DNA of 64,000 nt from Parafannyhessea umbonata (GCF_900105025.1 NZ_LT629759.1:1240001-1304000), one strand, 5' to 3'; shown: positions 1 through 9,216, counted from the first letter of the stretch. The notes: generated by a model not told the origin, from the sequence alone. A program made the numbers and translations.

Positions 1-831
1 ACCTCCAATGGCGGCGGCATCTGGAACGCCGCTGACATGACGCTGCCCGAAGGAGCTGCAATTTACAACAACGACGCCCCAATCTCAGGCGACGACATCT
101 ATTCCACCGGAAGCATTGCCTTCCCCAAGGCAGTCAAGGCACGTCTCGACGGCGAGCAGAACAACGTGTGTACCGACAAGATTGACGGCTGGTACGATGA
201 CTCCGCCAACAATCGTTGGGTGGGAGACATCCCAGCGAAGGGAACGACCGACGACATCCACGCCAAGTCGGTCAAACCCGGAGCGTACGACGTTACAGAG
301 GATACTCCCCTCGCCATCAAGGCTGCTCACACCTACGAAGACAGCCTCATATACGATAAGAACGCAGACGATGCCACAGGAGCCACGGACCCCAGCAATG
401 GCTCGTTGGATGAAGAGGGCCACTGGGTTAAAAGGGTAAGCGTTAGGAAGAACGGCTTCATCCGTGCTGGATACAGGTTCATCGGCTGGAACACGGCTGC
501 CGACGGTACTGGTGACTGGTATGGAGTTGTGGCAGCAGATTCCCTGGCAGCTAAGAACTCTCTGGATGTATACGAGCTCTTGGACGGCAAGGGAAACGAC
601 ATCCTGTACGCAATCTGGGAAAAACTACCAGAGCCACCTACCCCAACCCCGAAGCCACAAGCGACACCGAAGCCCGCAGCCGTCAAAGCTTCCGTAGCCA
701 CATCGAAGTCAGCTCTTCCAAAGACAGGTGATACCTCTGGAAGTGCGCAGGCCGCTGGCATCCTCGCGCTGATTGGAACGGCTCTTGCGGGGCTTTCCAG
801 GACAATAAGGCGCAGCAATCGCGCGGAGTAG
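1..831 (+). CDS. LPXTG cell-wall anchored surface protein, C-terminal part
   Basis: The reading frame is open from base 1, so the start lies outside the window. The tail is a sortase signal: LPKTG at 715-729, a hydrophobic Ala/Leu/Gly stretch, then a basic end (RTIRRSNRAE). A Pro/Thr/Lys-rich wall-spanning linker precedes it. Upstream, a GYRFIGWNTAADGTG segment matches the InlB B-repeat / Listeria-Bacteroides repeat style of bacterial adhesins. By family knowledge the protein would be exported and linked to peptidoglycan by a sortase. The ligand is unknown. The anchor is certain; the adhesin role is inferred. Confidence 0.85.
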   Translation, partial: TSNGGGIWNAADMTLPEGAAIYNNDAPISGDDIYSTGSIAFPKAVKARLDGEQNNVCTDKIDGWYDDSANNRWVGDIPAKGTTDDIHAKSVKPGAYDVTEDTPLAIKAAHTYEDSLIYDKNADDATGATDPSNGSLDEEGHWVKRVSVRKNGFIRAGYRFIGWNTAADGTGDWYGVVAADSLAAKNSLDVYELLDGKGNDILYAIWEKLPEPPTPTPKPQATPKPAAVKASVATSKSALPKTGDTSGSAQAAGILALIGTALAGLSRTIRRSNRAE

Positions 832-873
832 CTCGAGGTTTACGGAATAAGCCATCACGGTAGCAGCAGTAGT

Positions 874-906
874 GGGGGCGTCCAGTTGAGAAACCGGACG
901 TCCCCA
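874..906 (+). terminator. Hairpin after surface protein gene
   Basis: GGGGGCGTCC and GGACGTCCCC arms with a short loop lie 43 bases after the surface protein stop. No clear T-run follows, so termination is plausible only. The rest of 832-1098 shows no convincing gene. Confidence 0.4.
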
Positions 907-1098
907 TACAAATGTTCATAAACAATCTTATTAAGCTACGGCAGCGTCAGTCATCTATCGGAGCTAAAGCCAACATGATGACAAAAAAGAGAGACGCGAC
1001 ATTTCGAGAGGACTATCTAGGACAAATCGAAAGGGATGCAAGTTATCCGGCCTGTCTCCAGCAGAAAGTTGCGAGCATCCTTTCCGCGCCCGTTCTGT

Positions 1099-1365
1099 CT
1101 ACGAGAGCCCATACTCCTCGAGCAGGCTCCTCAGCTTTTCTGGATTGTCCTCGGCCTCGAAGAGCTCATTCCCGCGACCATCGGACGCAAGACGATACGC
1201 CAGCTCTATGCCCCTAGCATAGCCTTTATCGTATTCTTTTGCATAGCCTTCAACGTAGCCTTCGGCATAACCTTCAGCATAGCCTTCCTCATACCCCTTG
1301 TTGTAGGCGTCAGCAAGTTCGTTGCGGTACTTCTCGGACCAGAGCATCCTCAATACCTTCCTCAT
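1099..1365 (-). pseudogene. C-terminal remnant of a second Rpn-family nuclease
   Basis: The 88 residues match only the C-terminal tail of the adjacent full-length Rpn protein (shared RMLWSEKYRNE and LRSLLEEYG-like ends). They contain a run of GYAEGY-type short repeats typical of this family. The nuclease core is absent and sequence upstream of the first ATG (1366-1441) has lost frame, so this looks like the leftover of a tandem duplicate. Confidence 0.6.
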
Positions 1366-1441
1366 CTACGCCTCTTGCACAAACCGCATACAGCGCTGCA
1401 TATGCTTCGGGCAATGTCATGACCAAGCAATCCACGCAACA

Positions 1442-2245
1442 CTAGAGTCCATACTCCTCGAGAAGTCGCTTCATCCTCTCCGGGTCCCGCATTGCCTCTT
1501 CGAGCTCCTGCTCGCGACCATCCACCATAAGTCGATGCATCAACTCAACTGCCCTTGAGAAGCCCTTGGCTTTACCTTCGTCGAAGGCGTCTGCGAACTC
1601 GTTTCGGTATTTCTCGGACCAGAGCATCCTGAATCGCCTCCACCCGGGATCGTCGCGAAAGCCGCACACGGCGTCGTCCACGCTTCGGACGAAATCGCTA
1701 CCAATCACATTATCATCCCGCAGGTAGCTCATGAACGCGTCGAATCCGTCACCGAAGTCACCTCTGGTGCCCTCCGCGTTCACGAACACTATGCTCGTCC
1801 CATCCCCCAGCGGCTCGCCGTCCTGCTCGCACAACCGCAGGTAGTCGTAGCGCTTCCACCCCCGTCCAAACGGGTCGTGAGCGCAGATGAACAACACAAT
1901 GACGTTTTCCGCGTCGCCAAAGCGTTGGCCTCGGTCCAAGACGCTCGCGTCCACCAGCGAGAGGTACCTGCGCGCCCTTCGCGCAATGTCCGGGTCTGCG
2001 CCGTTCTGCATCTCCACGTCGTAGACGTTGCCGTCGACGTCCCGTACCAGCAGGTCCACTATTCCAGCCCGCGACGCTGGGCCAAAGTCCACAAGCTCCT
2101 GCCGCTCGACCATCCTGAGGTCCCTCACCTCGATCCCAAGGAGGACCTCCACCAGCCCACGACAGAGCCCCAGGTCCTGGAAGACAGTCCCGAACATGAA
2201 GTCGTCCGTGATTCCCATCGTGCTGAAGTCCAGTTCCTCACGCAT
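1442..2245 (-). CDS. Rpn family recombination-promoting nuclease / PD-(D/E)XK transposase-like protein
   Basis: The N-terminus (DDFMFGTVFQ) and the core VDLLVRDVDGNVYDVEMQ, with its D...E-x-Q active-site pattern, match the Rpn/PDDEXK transposase-like family. These are DNA endonucleases that promote RecA-independent recombination. The start at 2245 is preferred over the upstream ATG at 2302 because a GAGAGGGG ribosome site lies just before it. The C-terminus carries the GKAKGFSRAVELMHRL helix common in the family. A tail-only relic lies downstream. The in vivo role here is unknown. Confidence 0.8.
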   Translation of the reverse strand: MREELDFSTMGITDDFMFGTVFQDLGLCRGLVEVLLGIEVRDLRMVERQELVDFGPASRAGIVDLLVRDVDGNVYDVEMQNGADPDIARRARRYLSLVDASVLDRGQRFGDAENVIVLFICAHDPFGRGWKRYDYLRLCEQDGEPLGDGTSIVFVNAEGTRGDFGDGFDAFMSYLRDDNVIGSDFVRSVDDAVCGFRDDPGWRRFRMLWSEKYRNEFADAFDEGKAKGFSRAVELMHRLMVDGREQELEEAMRDPERMKRLLEEYGL

Positions 2246-2353
2246 CCCACGCCCCTCTCGTCGCGCCAACAGTGGGGGCATGATACAAAATCGGACTTGC
2301 ATCTACTTCGCATGCGTCTGGCGGAAGTCTTTCCAAATCCAGCTGTGGAGAAA

Positions 2354-2428
2354 TTATTAGGACAAATTCCTGTTTACTATCAGGCTCCAATCAGGTATAG
2401 TTCCACTAACAAGAAATTGTCCTAATAA
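2354..2428 (+). promoter_or_regulatory. dps promoter bracketed by a 12-bp inverted repeat
   Basis: A sigma-70-like promoter is visible: TTTACT at 2373-2378, 17 bases, TATAGT at 2396-2401. It sits between perfect inverted arms TTATTAGGACAA (2354-2365) and TTGTCCTAATAA (2417-2428). The arrangement suggests an operator for a redox, metal or starvation regulator, but no regulator is identified. Confidence 0.5.
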
Positions 2429-2467
2429 AGGCTGAGCCCAACGGGACACGACAGAAAGGATCCAACC

Positions 2468-2896
2468 ATGGAGTCCAAGCTCAACGCCCTTCTCGCCAAC
2501 CTCACCGTCGAGTACCACAAGCTCCAGAACCAGCACTGGTACGTGGCCGGAAGTGACTTCTTCCAGGCACATGCCCAGCTCGAGGAGCTCTACGACGGGC
2601 TGCTCCCCGCCATCGACGACGTTGCGGAACTCCTGCTGCAGCTGGGCGGAAAGCCCATCGCCTCGCTCGCAGAGGTCCTCTCCGCCGCCGACATCTCTGA
2701 GCGCGCGGACGAGCCGCTTGCAAGTGCCGAGGCCTTCGCAAGCGTACGCGAGGACTTCTCGCGCCTCCTCGAGCAGGTATCTGCAATAAAGGACGAGGCG
2801 GACGCGGAGTCCAACCACCTCGTGAGCGCCAAGATGGACGAGTACATCGCCAGCCTGTCCAAGACGCTGTGGATGCTTCGCCAGCAGGCGGCATAG
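2468..2896 (+). CDS. dps: Dps family ferritin-like DNA-protection protein
   Basis: This 142-residue protein is short for Dps but has the expected four-helix pattern. The ferroxidase-type residues are recognisable in YHKLQNQHWYV and the FFQAHAQLEELYDGL helix (H, H, D/E positions). Dps proteins form dodecamers that oxidise and store iron and shield DNA in oxidative stress. It is monocistronic, with a good ribosome site (GAAAGGA) before the ATG and a strong terminator after it. The upstream inverted repeat suggests regulated expression. Confidence 0.85.
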   Translation: MESKLNALLANLTVEYHKLQNQHWYVAGSDFFQAHAQLEELYDGLLPAIDDVAELLLQLGGKPIASLAEVLSAADISERADEPLASAEAFASVREDFSRLLEQVSAIKDEADAESNHLVSAKMDEYIASLSKTLWMLRQQAA

Positions 2897-2967
2897 CCTC
2901 GCAAGGCCGCAGGTGGACGGGTAAGTTTCCATCATCAACTCTTAGGAGCGCCAATAGCGCGAAAAGA

Positions 2968-3010
2968 GGGCGGGAGGCCAAGCAACATGCCGGCCTCCCG
3001 CCCGATTTTC
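2968..3010. terminator. Strong terminator between convergent dps and NADH oxidase genes
   Basis: GGGCGGGAGGCC pairs with GGCCTCCCGCCC, followed by GATTTTCC on the plus strand. It separates two convergent genes and may serve both. Confidence 0.75.
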
Positions 3011-3057
3011 CTACCCGTGACTGCGATCGCCACGCTCCGCACATAGGCGCGCCCGGC

Positions 3058-4410
3058 CTACTTTCCCAGCAGCGCGTTGTACGCCGCCATCGTGTAGTAG
3101 TTGTACGGCTGGTTGAAGTGCGGCAGGAAGAACACGTCGAGAAGCGCCAGGCGATCTATAGTGACACCCTCCTGAATCGCGAGCGAGAACATGTGGATGC
3201 CCGCGCTCATGTCGTAGGTAGACGCCATCTGCGCGCCAAGCACCTTGCGCGTGGTGCCGTCGTACACGATGCGCACCTTCACCTCAGGGTTGGCCGTCTC
3301 GACGAACGTCGCCTTCTGCACCTGCGCAAAGTCGCTCACCCGCGCGTCGTAGCCAGCAGCAAGCGCCTTCTTCTGCGTGAGGCCCGTCGCAACCATCTTC
3401 AGGTCGTAGATGCAGATGCCGGAAGACCCCTGCACGCCAATGCCGTCGATCGCGGTGCCACAGGCGTTGTGGGCGGCCACGATGCCGGAGCGCACGGCAT
3501 TCGTCGCAAGCGCGATGTAGGCCGGCTCACCGTCCGCCGCGTTATAGAAGCAGCTGGAGCAGTCGCCCGCCGCATAGACGCCGGGCTTCGACGTTTCCTG
3601 GTGATGGTCCACCAGCAGGGCCCCGTTCTGCATCATCTCGAAGCCGACGTAGCGGAACATCTGCGTGTTCGGCCTGAACCCGATGCACACGCATACCATG
3701 TCCGCCTCGTGCGTGCCCTTGTCGGTCACCACGCGCGTCACCTTGCCGCCCTCGCCCTCGTAGCGCAGGACGCGCTCGCCAAAGGCGAGGCCGATGCCAT
3801 GGTCTGCCAGGTTCTTCTCCATAAGTGCGCTGAACTCCGGGTCGAAGTTGCCTGCGACGCACGTGTCCATCATGTCGATGAGGGTCACGTCGCGGCCATT
3901 GCGCTGGAAGGCCTCCGCAAGCTCCACGCCAATGTAGCCGGCGCCCACCACCGCCACGCGGCGAATCGCGGGATCCTGCAGCTTGCGAACGACCTCCTCC
4001 GCCTGCTGGAAGAGCTTGACGCGCTGGATGTTCTGGAGGTCCATCCCCTCGACGGGCGGGATTATGGGCTCGGAGCCGGTGGCCAGTATCAGCTTGTCGT
4101 ACGGCTGGTCGATGGTGGTACCGTCCGCCGCGACCGCGTGCACCACGTGCGCGTAGTAGTCGATCGACTCCACGCGGGTCTCCATATGGACGGTCGCGCC
4201 CTTCGCCTCGAATCCCTCCTTCGTCTGGTAGAACAGGCCGTCCGGTTTGGAGATCTGTCCTCCGATCCACAGCGCCATGCCGCAGCCCAGGAAGCTGATG
4301 TTGCTGTTCTGGTCGAAGATCACGACCTCGTTTTCCGGGTAGTTGTCCAGGACGGTGTTTGCCGCGGCGGTACCCGCGTGGTTTGCGCCGACGATGACGA
4401 TCCTGCTCAT
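3058..4410 (-). CDS. nox: FAD-dependent NADH oxidase / CoA-disulfide reductase family
   Basis: This 450-residue flavoprotein has an N-terminal FAD-binding fold (IVGANHAGTAAA, residues 5-16). A single redox cysteine sits at C43 in SFLGCGMALW, as in water-forming NADH oxidases. The NAD(P)H-binding motif VVGAGYIGVELAEAF lies near residue 160, the second FAD motif VYAAGDCSS near 281, and a C-terminal dimerisation domain follows. The expected reaction is 2 NADH + O2 to 2 NAD+ + 2 H2O, which removes oxygen and regenerates NAD+ in a fermentative anaerobe. CoA-disulfide reductase cannot be excluded by sequence alone. Confidence 0.88.
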   Translation of the reverse strand: MSRIVIVGANHAGTAAANTVLDNYPENEVVIFDQNSNISFLGCGMALWIGGQISKPDGLFYQTKEGFEAKGATVHMETRVESIDYYAHVVHAVAADGTTIDQPYDKLILATGSEPIIPPVEGMDLQNIQRVKLFQQAEEVVRKLQDPAIRRVAVVGAGYIGVELAEAFQRNGRDVTLIDMMDTCVAGNFDPEFSALMEKNLADHGIGLAFGERVLRYEGEGGKVTRVVTDKGTHEADMVCVCIGFRPNTQMFRYVGFEMMQNGALLVDHHQETSKPGVYAAGDCSSCFYNAADGEPAYIALATNAVRSGIVAAHNACGTAIDGIGVQGSSGICIYDLKMVATGLTQKKALAAGYDARVSDFAQVQKATFVETANPEVKVRIVYDGTTRKVLGAQMASTYDMSAGIHMFSLAIQEGVTIDRLALLDVFFLPHFNQPYNYYTMAAYNALLGK

Positions 4411-4542
4411 GGTGGTGGTCTCCCTCCGTTGGCGCGGCAGTGGCCGACGCCGCCAAGACGTAGGCGACGCCCGGGGTGACGTATGGCCATCCCGACTGCC
4501 GCCATAATTGCTACCATATCAATAGCATTTATGGGAGGAGAC

Positions 4543-4573
4543 GTCTAGCGCCATCCGACAGGCGGCGCTAGAC
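4543..4573 (-). terminator. Hairpin downstream of dipeptidase gene
   Basis: GTCTAGCGCC and GGCGCTAGAC arms form a near-perfect stem between the dipeptidase stop and the nox promoter. There is no long T-run. Confidence 0.5.
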
Positions 4574-4626
4574 GCGCGTCATGCGGGGCAGATACTGCCA
4601 CGGGCGTCGGAACGGACGCCGCCGCA

Positions 4627-5670
4627 CTACCGCACCTCGTTGCGCTCGAAGAACTCCTGCGCGTTCTGGTAGAACATGCGCCGCGCGAGGTCCGTCCCAA
4701 AACGCGATGCCACGCGCGAGAAGAACGCGGGAACGTCGTCGCAGCGTGACAGCCAGGCGGGGGTGTCAGACCCGTCGAAGTCGCTGCCAAGGGCGAGGAC
4801 TTTCTCGCCCCCAAGGGAAAGGAAATGGTCGATGTGCCTGCTGAGCTGGTCAAACGTCACATCCTTGCCCGCAGGCACGTCCGCAATGAACGCACGGTAG
4901 TAGTTGATGCCCACCAGTCCGCCGTGGTCGCGGATCTCGCCAAACTGGGCATCCGTCAGGTTTCGCGGGTGCGGGCAAACGGCACGACTGTTGGAGTGGG
5001 ACGCCACGAACGGCCGCGTCGCCACGTGCAGCAGATCCGCAAAACCCGCATCGTTCAGGTGGCTCACGTCCACCACGATGCGGCGGCCTTCCAGGGCACG
5101 CACAGCCTCGCGACCGAAGGCTGACATGCCGTCGACCGTGTCGTTGCCAGACGCGATGTCGTTCTTACCGTTCCACGTGAGCGTCAGCATCTTCACGCCA
5201 TCCGCCGCAAGCTCGTCCACCACGGAAAGGTCGCGCCCGATGGGAGACCCGCTCTCCACCGTGAGCATCGCAGCGACGCTTCCCCACGCGTGGGCCGTCT
5301 GCGCGCTGCGGGCATCCTCGGTGCGCGCGAGGCTGCACGAGTTCGCTGCCGTCTGCCGCTTGAAGTAGTCCCTCACGTGGCGATAGAACTCCAGCGGCGT
5401 GTATGGTGTGTGCGAGAGGTCGTCCGGCACCCACACGGCATAGCATTGCGTCCAACCCCCGGGCGCCGCCTGGGCCATGCGTCCCGCCGCCAGAGCGAGG
5501 TCGTTTTCGACCATGTCTCCGCCAACGGTATTCGAGAGCTGCGTCGCGAACGGCTCGACGTCCCTCATGCACAGCGAGTCCAGGGTGTCGCAATGCAGGT
5601 CGAACACCCTCAGCCTGCGCAGTTCGTCCTCCACCTCGGGACTCTGGCGTTTCTCGTCACTCAGCGACAT
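4627..5670 (-). CDS. Membrane-dipeptidase-like peptidase, family M19
   Basis: This 347-residue TIM-barrel metallopeptidase has the M19 zinc ligands: FDLHCDTLD (H26, D28), LTVESG (E139), and later VDVSHLND and VASHSNSRAVCPHPRNL. The family hydrolyses dipeptides, including some D-residue dipeptides. No signal peptide is visible, so it is probably cytoplasmic. The start at 5670 is chosen because GAAGGGAG precedes it; the in-frame ATG at 5727 lacks a comparable site. It lies between nox and a UvrA-like gene, all minus strand but with separate spacing. Confidence 0.87.
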   Translation of the reverse strand: MSLSDEKRQSPEVEDELRRLRVFDLHCDTLDSLCMRDVEPFATQLSNTVGGDMVENDLALAAGRMAQAAPGGWTQCYAVWVPDDLSHTPYTPLEFYRHVRDYFKRQTAANSCSLARTEDARSAQTAHAWGSVAAMLTVESGSPIGRDLSVVDELAADGVKMLTLTWNGKNDIASGNDTVDGMSAFGREAVRALEGRRIVVDVSHLNDAGFADLLHVATRPFVASHSNSRAVCPHPRNLTDAQFGEIRDHGGLVGINYYRAFIADVPAGKDVTFDQLSRHIDHFLSLGGEKVLALGSDFDGSDTPAWLSRCDDVPAFFSRVASRFGTDLARRMFYQNAQEFFERNEVR

Positions 5671-5739
5671 GGCGCTCCCTTCAACGTGCCGACCGCTTGC
5701 AAATGTAGCACGACACCCCCTAGGCACAGCCCCGGCTTG

Positions 5740-8250
5740 TTAGAGGTAGCGGCCAGTAACGGAGCGCGTGCACGCCTTCGCCCCGAGGGGCGTTCCCGAG
5801 TACACGATCTCTCCTCCCGCCTCTCCTCCGCCGGGCCCCATGTCGATCATCCAGTCCGCGTTCGCGATCATGTCCAGGTCGTGCTCGATCACCACGACGG
5901 TCGCCCCATGCGCCACCAACGTGTCGAGCACTCCCTCGAGAACCTCCACGTCGTGGGGGTGAAGGCCGATCGTGGGCTCGTCGAACACGAAGAGCGCATC
6001 AGTCTGGTCGCGGCCCATCTCCCCCGCGAGCTTCAGTCGCTGAGCCTCGCCTCCGGAGAGCGCAGGCGTCGCCTCGCCAAGCGTCAGGTAGCCAAGCCCA
6101 AGGTCGTGCAGCACGCCAAGCTGGCCACGAACCTTCCTGAGAGATTCCACGCAGGATAGCGCCTCGTCGATGGTCATCGCCATGAGCTCGGGCAGGCTGT
6201 GCTCGCGCGGAGCGGGGGCATCCTTGCGAGCACGTGCGAGCGCCCTTCTCACCTGCCACGCCGCGCCAGAGAAGCGCGACCCGCGGCAGTCCGGGCAGGT
6301 CACCTCGACGTCCGGAAGAAACTGCACGTCAAGCGATATGGTTCCCGTTCCGTCGCATGTGGGACAACGCAGCGAACCGGTGTTGTACGAAAAGTCGCCC
6401 GTCCTCAGCCCGCGCGCCTTTGCATCTGCGGACTGCGCGAAGGCGCGACGGAGCTCGTCCATCACGCCGGAGTACGTCGCGACGGTGGAGCGGACGTTCG
6501 CGCCAATGGGCGTGGAGTCTATGCGGTGCACCCTCTGGATTCCGTCCGCGTCGAGCGACCTCACCTGCGGCGGCAGCGGCTGCCCCTGCGAGCTTGCCGC
6601 AAGGCCCGGCACCAGGCACTCGAGCACCATCGTGGTCTTGCCCGATCCAGAAACTCCCGTCACCACCGTAAGCGCGCCCCGGGGAATACGGACGGAAAGC
6701 GGACGCACGGTATGTACCGCCTCCGTCTCCATCGCAATCGCGCCCCGCGAGAAGAGCTCCTCCTCAGATCGGACGGCACGCAGGCGCTTCGGCTCTGTGG
6801 CCAGAAGGTACGGGGCGATGCGCGACGACGGACTGCCCTCGACCTCGGCGACGCTCCCCTGCGCCACAATCTGACCTCCGTCGGCACCGGACCCCGGCCC
6901 CACCTCGATCAGGTGGTCCGCATGCTTCAGCACGCGCACGTCGTGGTCCACCACGACCACCGAGTTTCCGTCCGCGAGAAGGTCGTCCATAACGCCAAGT
7001 AGCCCCTCCACGTTCGCGGGGTGCAATCCGATCGATGGCTCGTCCAGAACGTACAGCACGCCGGTCGTACGATTGCGCACGGCACGCGCAAGCTGCACCC
7101 TCTGACGCTCCCCCGTGGAGAGCGTGCTTCCCGCGCGGTCGAGCGAGAGGTATCCAAGCCCCAGTTCCTGCAGGCGCGCGATGGGCTCGTCCAGCGTAGC
7201 GATCACCACGTGCGCCATCGGCCTCACCTCCTCGGGCAGGCTCGGCTCCACCTGCGGAAGCCATGCGGCAAGCTCGTCCAGGGTCTTCTCGGTCGCCTCC
7301 GCCAGGTTTATGCCAAGCACCTGCGGGTCGCGCGCCCTTGCGGAAAGACGCGTCCCATGGCAGTCCGGACACGGCCCCTCCTTAAGGAACCGGGCGATGC
7401 GCTGGTAGGCGCTGTCGGTCTTTGCCTTCGCAAGCGCGTTCTCGACGGAGCGCGTCGCGGAGTAATACGTGAAGTCAAGCTCGGTGGCGGTGTTGGAGCT
7501 CTTCATCGGCACCACGACGTGGCGCTTCTCCGCCGGCCCATGAAACACAATCTCGCGCTCCTTGGGCGTAAGCTCCCGGAAGGGCACGTCGGTGCGCACC
7601 CCCATCTCGCGGCAGACGTCCTTCATGAGCGACCACATGAGCGTGCCCCACGGGGCAACGGCACCCTCGTCTATCGTCTTCGAATCGTCAGGCACAAGCG
7701 TCGACTCGTCCACCACGCGCATGATGCCGGTGCCTCCGCATGTGGGGCAGGCACCGTTGCCGTTGAACGCAAGATCCTCCGCCCCCTGCCCATAGAACGA
7801 GGCCCCGCACACGGGGCAGACCATGGGCTTCTCCAGCGCGACGTTCATCGACGGTGGCACCCTATGCCCATTAGGGCAGGTATACGAGCCAACGCGCGAG
7901 AAGAGCAGGCGCAGCGAGTTCAGAACCTCCGTCATGGTGCCAAAGGTGGACCTCACCCCGGGCACGGGCGGGCGCTGGTGCAACGCCAGGGCGGCGGGAA
8001 CGTACTTCACGAGGTCGACGTCCGCACGCGCCGCCTGCGTGAGGCGACGCCGCGTGTAGGTGGAAAGCGCCTCGAGGTAGCGACGCGAGCCCTCCGCGTA
8101 GAGCACCCCCAGCGCAAGCGAGCTCTTGCCCGATCCGGACACCCCTGCGATTCCCACTATCTTGTGCAGCGGAACCCTCACGTCAACCGAATGCAGGTTA
8201 TGCACCCTGGCGCCATAGACCTCGATCTCCTCTGGAATGCGTGCAACCAT
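5740..8250 (-). CDS. UvrA-like ABC ATPase (UvrA2/drug-resistance type)
   Basis: This 836-residue protein has two ABC ATPase modules: Walker A GVSGSGKSS near residue 35 and GVSGSGKTT in the second half, with signatures LSTGERQRVQLARA and LSGGEAQRLKLA. Two zinc modules are present (CPVCGASF...CPTCGGTG and CPTCDGTG...CPDCRGSRF). It is about 100 residues shorter than canonical UvrA (~940), and no uvrB or uvrC is adjacent. That fits UvrA paralogues linked to tolerance of DNA-binding drugs rather than the housekeeping repair subunit. The start at 8250 was chosen because the fold begins there (IEVYGARVHNLHSVDV). Confidence 0.85.
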   Translation of the reverse strand: MVARIPEEIEVYGARVHNLHSVDVRVPLHKIVGIAGVSGSGKSSLALGVLYAEGSRRYLEALSTYTRRRLTQAARADVDLVKYVPAALALHQRPPVPGVRSTFGTMTEVLNSLRLLFSRVGSYTCPNGHRVPPSMNVALEKPMVCPVCGASFYGQGAEDLAFNGNGACPTCGGTGIMRVVDESTLVPDDSKTIDEGAVAPWGTLMWSLMKDVCREMGVRTDVPFRELTPKEREIVFHGPAEKRHVVVPMKSSNTATELDFTYYSATRSVENALAKAKTDSAYQRIARFLKEGPCPDCHGTRLSARARDPQVLGINLAEATEKTLDELAAWLPQVEPSLPEEVRPMAHVVIATLDEPIARLQELGLGYLSLDRAGSTLSTGERQRVQLARAVRNRTTGVLYVLDEPSIGLHPANVEGLLGVMDDLLADGNSVVVVDHDVRVLKHADHLIEVGPGSGADGGQIVAQGSVAEVEGSPSSRIAPYLLATEPKRLRAVRSEEELFSRGAIAMETEAVHTVRPLSVRIPRGALTVVTGVSGSGKTTMVLECLVPGLAASSQGQPLPPQVRSLDADGIQRVHRIDSTPIGANVRSTVATYSGVMDELRRAFAQSADAKARGLRTGDFSYNTGSLRCPTCDGTGTISLDVQFLPDVEVTCPDCRGSRFSGAAWQVRRALARARKDAPAPREHSLPELMAMTIDEALSCVESLRKVRGQLGVLHDLGLGYLTLGEATPALSGGEAQRLKLAGEMGRDQTDALFVFDEPTIGLHPHDVEVLEGVLDTLVAHGATVVVIEHDLDMIANADWMIDMGPGGGEAGGEIVYSGTPLGAKACTRSVTGRYL

Positions 8251-8410
8251 ACCCAGCCACCAATCCGCCCGTACGTCTTTCAAACGATTGTAGCGTACGA
8301 AATGGATTCGAACAAGCGTTCGTTTCAATTTCTCGACGCAAAGGGGAGGGCCGCGCATGGCGGCCCTCCGGCAAGGGAAGCCGTTCTTCTCCCCCGCGGT
8401 CCCGCTGTCG

Positions 8411-8866
8411 CTACCAACGCAGCGACAGACACGTGATGGAGCCGTCGATCTTCTCGAACTCCGTCATCTCGACCTCGATGATCTTGTGGCCCCAGGCCTC
8501 GAGCTGCGCCCTCACGCGCGGGTAGCCCTTCGCCATCACCACGTAGTCGTTGATGCGCACGCAGTCCGCGCCGTACGCCTCCTCCTCCGGCACCTCGAAT
8601 ATGTTGAACTGCCCGCACCGGTAGGCCGGCTTCGTCTTGAACTCGCCGCTTACCAGCAGATTTCCGTCCTCCACGTACGTTCCGCCCATCTTGAGGTGCA
8701 AGATGTGCTCCACGGGGACCCGCTCGGCGGTGTAGCCCCACTCCGCAAGAAAGCCGCTAAACTGGCGGAATCCCTCGTCGTTGGTGCAGCGCGAGCGGCC
8801 GACGGCGCCGCGCTGCAGGATTACGTGCGCGACGTGCACTGGTCCCTGGACAACGTGAGGTTCGCG
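8411..8866 (-). pseudogene. 5'-truncated dimethylarginine dimethylaminohydrolase (DDAH) homologue
   Basis: The C-terminal half matches bacterial DDAH / arginine-deiminase superfamily enzymes: RTNDEGF-like start, catalytic His region VEHILHLKMGG, NLLVSGEF, PEEEAYGADC and a C-terminal DGSITCLSLRW with the catalytic Cys. The N-terminal half, including the substrate Asp/Glu loop, is missing. Upstream in-frame sequence to 9034 does not resemble the family. It is most likely a decaying gene. 8867-9083 shows no gene. Confidence 0.65.
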
Positions 8867-9083
8867 GCCTGGTAGCGAGGGCAATGTAGATTCTGACGCC
8901 CGCAGGGCCCCAGACGCCCCTGCGGACAGACGGCGCGAAGGATGGCAGCACGCACTTCTCGCCCATTCAGCATGCACTTCTCCCCTAGCCAATTGAGGAG
9001 AAATCGTTTTGCTTGCTTTCGCGCTTGCCAGCACGGCGCGTTTGCCATAGAGTGTTATCCCGTCGCGTCGCGACGAGCTATTC

Positions 9084-9158
9084 GGGCGTTTAGCTCAGGG
9101 GGAGAGCGCTTCCCTGACACGGAAGAGGTCAGAAGTTCAAATCTTCTAACGCCCACCA
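9084..9158 (+). tRNA. tRNA-Val (anticodon GAC)
   Basis: A full cloverleaf is readable: acceptor GGGCGTT pairs with AACGCCC, D-loop TAGCTCAGGGGGAGAGC, anticodon arm CTTCC-CTGACAC-GGAAG with GAC at the centre, T-arm GTTCAAATC, discriminator A and an encoded CCA (9156-9158). Its 3' half (45 bases) is repeated in inverse orientation at 50,785-50,829 beside an integrase. Confidence 0.95.
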
Positions 9159-9166
9159 CACATTCG

Positions 9167-9200
9167 CAGCCCAGAGGCAATGTCTCTGGGCTGTTTTCTT
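9167..9200 (+). terminator. Terminator of tRNA-Val
   Basis: CAGCCCAGAG pairs with CTCTGGGCTG, followed by TTTTCTTTT. A closely related hairpin follows the tRNA fragment at 50,749-50,777 on the other strand. Confidence 0.85.
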
Positions 9201-9216
9201 TTAGGTCCCCGGGCCG

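Noticed and set aside
2869-4479. Long plus-strand frame opposite the NADH oxidase gene
   Set aside because: Antisense shadow of a strongly supported flavoprotein gene; typical of high-GC DNA.
8867-9083. N-terminal half of DDAH upstream of the fragment
   Set aside because: The open frame continues, but its residues do not resemble the family in any minus-strand frame.
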